Source: Selenomonadaceae bacterium
GTDB taxonomy: Bacteria; Bacillota; Negativicutes; Selenomonadales; Selenomonadaceae
Assembly (NCBI GenBank): GCA_017453765.1
Contig: JAFTEG010000306.1
Span: 1 to 7,395 of the forward strand
Direction: 5' to 3'
Length of the DNA: 7,395 bases
A model generated the notes under the pieces. It had not been told where the DNA came from and did no database searches. It saw nothing but the letters and a program-made list of their open reading frames with translations. A program made the position numbers and the translations under genes. Positions within the stretch are counted from its first letter, which is position 1, and every line of letters starts with the position of its first letter. Shown here one piece after another: positions 5,783-7,395 of the stretch.

Positions 5783-5796
5783 AAACAAATTATAAT
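5767..5796 (+). promoter_or_regulatory. Putative ilvB promoter
   Basis: A consensus TATAAT (5791-5796) lies 18 bases after TCGACT (5767-5772, 4/6 to TTGACA). The start would be near 5803, giving a leader of about 34 bases before the ilvB start. The -35 lies within the right arm of the preceding terminator, so the position is tight but workable. The leader is too short to hold a T-box or attenuator. Confidence 0.6.
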
Positions 5797-5808
5797 CTGA
5801 ATTCAGAT
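5795..5808. promoter_or_regulatory. Perfect 14-bp palindrome at the ilvB promoter (candidate operator)
   Basis: ATCTGAATTCAGAT is a perfect inverted repeat that shares its first two bases with the end of the TATAAT box and covers the predicted transcription start. A repressor bound here would block RNA polymerase. I do not recognise the regulator. It matches the CodY box AATTTTCWGAAAATT poorly (about six mismatches in my best alignment). Confidence 0.45.
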
Positions 5809-5836
5809 AAATTGCAATAATACGGAGGGAAAATTT

Positions 5837-7395
5837 TTGAAAATCAATGGAGCAAGGGCACTTTTGGAAAGTTTAAAACGCGAAGGCGTCGAACTTGTCT
5901 TCGGCTATCCCGGCGGCGTCGTATTGAAATTGTACGATGAAATTTATAAAATGAACTTTCCAAACATTTTGACTGGACATGAACAAGGCGCAGTTCACGC
6001 GGCTGACGGTTATGCAAGGGCTACAGGAAAAGTCGGCGTTGTCATTGCGACTTCAGGACCCGGCGCGGCAAATTTGATTACAGGAATTGCGACGGCGAAT
6101 ATGGATTCAATTCCTTTAGTCTGCATTACAGGGCAAGTTGCCAGTCCTGCGATTGGCAAAGATTCATTTCAAGAAGTTGACGTTTGCGGAATCACCACAC
6201 CGATAACCAAGCACAATTACCTTGTCAAAGATGTTGAGGAACTTCCTCGCGTCGTCAAAGAAGCATTTTTCATTGCAAGGACAGGCAGACCCGGTCCTGT
6301 TTGCATTGACATTGCGGCAGACGTTTTTAATTCCGAAATTGATTTTGTTTATCCCGACTCAGTCAATCTGCGCGGCTACACAGACAAAAGTTTTGTTGAT
6401 GAAGCGGCGATTGATGAAGTTGTCAAGGCAGTGGAAAATTGCGAACGTCCTTTGATTTTTATCGGCGGCGGAGTAATTTCTTCCGACACTTCGGACGAAC
6501 TCAGGCAAATTTTGAAAAGGCTTGGTTGTCCTTCGACTTCGACGATTATGGGGCTTGGTTGCATTGAACCTGACAGGAAAGGTTACTTGGGCTTTGCAGG
6601 CATGCACGGCAGTTACGGCGCAAATATTGCTATTCAAAACTGCGACTTGCTTTTGTGCATTGGCATGAGATTTAGCGACAGAGTCACAGGTAGAATTGCC
6701 GACTTTGCTCCGAACGCTAAAATTGCACACTTTGAATTAGATCCTGCCGAAGTCAATAAAAATGTTCAAGTAGATTACAAAGTACTCGGTGATTTGCGAA
6801 GAACTTTGCCGATTTTCAAAAACAAATTAAATTCTTCAGGCACGAACTTTTCAGAAAAATTCAGCGCGTGGAAAGGACAAGTTATCGCTAAAGGCGCGGA
6901 ACATCCTTTCAGCTACAAAGTCGAAGGCGACGAAATTAAACCCGGCGCACTTATAACAAAAATCAGCGACTTGTGCGACGAAAAAACTATTGCCGTTACT
7001 GACGTTGGACAGCATCAAATGTGGGCGGCGCAATTTTTCAAAACTCGTGCTCCGCGACAATTTTTAACCAGCGGCGGACTCGGCACAATGGGCTTTGGAC
7101 TTCCTGCGGCAATGGGAGCGAAACTTGCTTGTCCGGAAAAAAATGTTGTGCTTTTCACAGGCGATGGATCAATTATGATGAATATTCAAGAACTTGCAAC
7201 TGTCGCTGACCATGACATTGATATAAAAATTGTCATTGTGCATAATTTTATTTTGGGTATGGTCGGACAATGGCAAAGACTTTTTTACAATCATCACTAC
7301 TCTGCATCCGAATTAAAATTGAAACGCGACTTGGTGAAAATTTCTGAGGCAATGGGCGTTCGTGCTTATCGACTGACAAAAGCTGAAGAACTTGA
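5837..7395 (+). CDS. ilvB: Acetohydroxy acid (acetolactate) synthase large subunit, 3'-truncated by window edge
   Basis: This is the catalytic ThDP-, FAD- and Mg-dependent subunit that condenses two pyruvates, or pyruvate and 2-ketobutyrate, in the first common step of branched-chain amino acid synthesis. Start TTG 5837 follows GGAGGG (5824-5829) by 7 bases. The frame is open to the window end, with about 519 of a usual 550-570 residues. Seen in order are GYPGGVVLKLYDE (23-35), HEQGAVHAADGYARATG with catalytic Glu49, TSGPGAANLITG, the FAD/central region (FQEVDVCGIT, ITKHNYLV, GRPGPVCIDI, GMHGSYGAN), TSGGLGTMGFGLPAAMG, and the ThDP-metal motif GDGSIMMN with Asp443 and Asn470. The usual NN.xLGMVRQWQ reads HNFILGMVGQWQ here (Gly477 for the common Arg/Lys). 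Position 477 varies in the family, so activity is expected. An ilvN regulatory subunit would lie beyond the edge. Confidence 0.96.
   Translation, partial: MKINGARALLESLKREGVELVFGYPGGVVLKLYDEIYKMNFPNILTGHEQGAVHAADGYARATGKVGVVIATSGPGAANLITGIATANMDSIPLVCITGQVASPAIGKDSFQEVDVCGITTPITKHNYLVKDVEELPRVVKEAFFIARTGRPGPVCIDIAADVFNSEIDFVYPDSVNLRGYTDKSFVDEAAIDEVVKAVENCERPLIFIGGGVISSDTSDELRQILKRLGCPSTSTIMGLGCIEPDRKGYLGFAGMHGSYGANIAIQNCDLLLCIGMRFSDRVTGRIADFAPNAKIAHFELDPAEVNKNVQVDYKVLGDLRRTLPIFKNKLNSSGTNFSEKFSAWKGQVIAKGAEHPFSYKVEGDEIKPGALITKISDLCDEKTIAVTDVGQHQMWAAQFFKTRAPRQFLTSGGLGTMGFGLPAAMGAKLACPEKNVVLFTGDGSIMMNIQELATVADHDIDIKIVIVHNFILGMVGQWQRLFYNHHYSASELKLKRDLVKISEAMGVRAYRLTKAEEL

Noticed and set aside
5798..5812. 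CodY box at the ilvB promoter
   Set aside because: The best alignment to AATTTTCWGAAAATT leaves about six mismatches; the palindrome fits an unknown dimeric repressor better.
5783..5836. T-box or leader-peptide attenuator controlling ilvB
   Set aside because: Only about 54 bases separate the previous terminator from the ilvB start, too short for a T-box, and no terminator/antiterminator pair is present.
6222..6455. 77-codon + strand ORF inside ilvB (and other overlapping short ORFs in both strands there)
   Set aside because: The ilvB frame is uninterrupted and conserved throughout; these are out-of-frame shadows.

Overview
The window looks like a stretch of chromosome from an anaerobic, moderate-GC Firmicutes-type bacterium. 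A Negativicutes/Selenomonas-like relative is my best guess, but this is inference only. Supporting signs are strong AGGAGG-type ribosome sites, frequent TTG and GTG starts, a SpoIIA/SpoIIE-style partner-switching operon, and a small Hol_Tox-like peptide gene. All genes that can be supported lie on the + strand.

Layout. Positions 2-1360 hold the C-terminal two thirds of uvrB (excision repair helicase), cut by the left edge. It is followed directly by five 18-bp tandem repeats (1361-1450). At 1597-2439 lies a one-protein fusion of an XRE-type helix-turn-helix to a SAM-dependent methyltransferase. Five 8-bp GATC-containing repeats (2451-2490) separate it from a tight three-gene operon (2512-5450): a STAS anti-anti-sigma protein, a HATPase_c_2 anti-sigma-type serine kinase, and a membrane dCache-HAMP-PP2C (SpoIIE) phosphatase. 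Together these form a complete signal-to-partner-switch relay with no sigma factor in the window. At 5837-7395 is the 5' part of ilvB (acetohydroxy acid synthase large subunit), cut by the right edge.

The most interesting region is the gap between that operon and ilvB (about 5507-5782). It holds a self-contained cassette: an upstream terminator, a good promoter, a hairpin with a UUCG loop that masks a near-perfect Shine-Dalgarno, and a 26-codon hydrophobic peptide resembling holin-like/type I toxins. It also holds a minus-strand terminator inside that ORF, and a 3' terminator whose sequence is complementary over 24 bp to the 5' end of the same predicted transcript. This is the architecture of a type I toxin-antitoxin locus. 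The toxin identity and the antisense RNA are inferences, and I found no convincing antisense promoter.

A second theme is that three of the intergenic gaps carry different short tandem repeats (18, 8 and 7 bp), each beginning at or within about a dozen bases of the preceding stop codon. The repeats after uvrB stay open in the uvrB reading frame past the stop.
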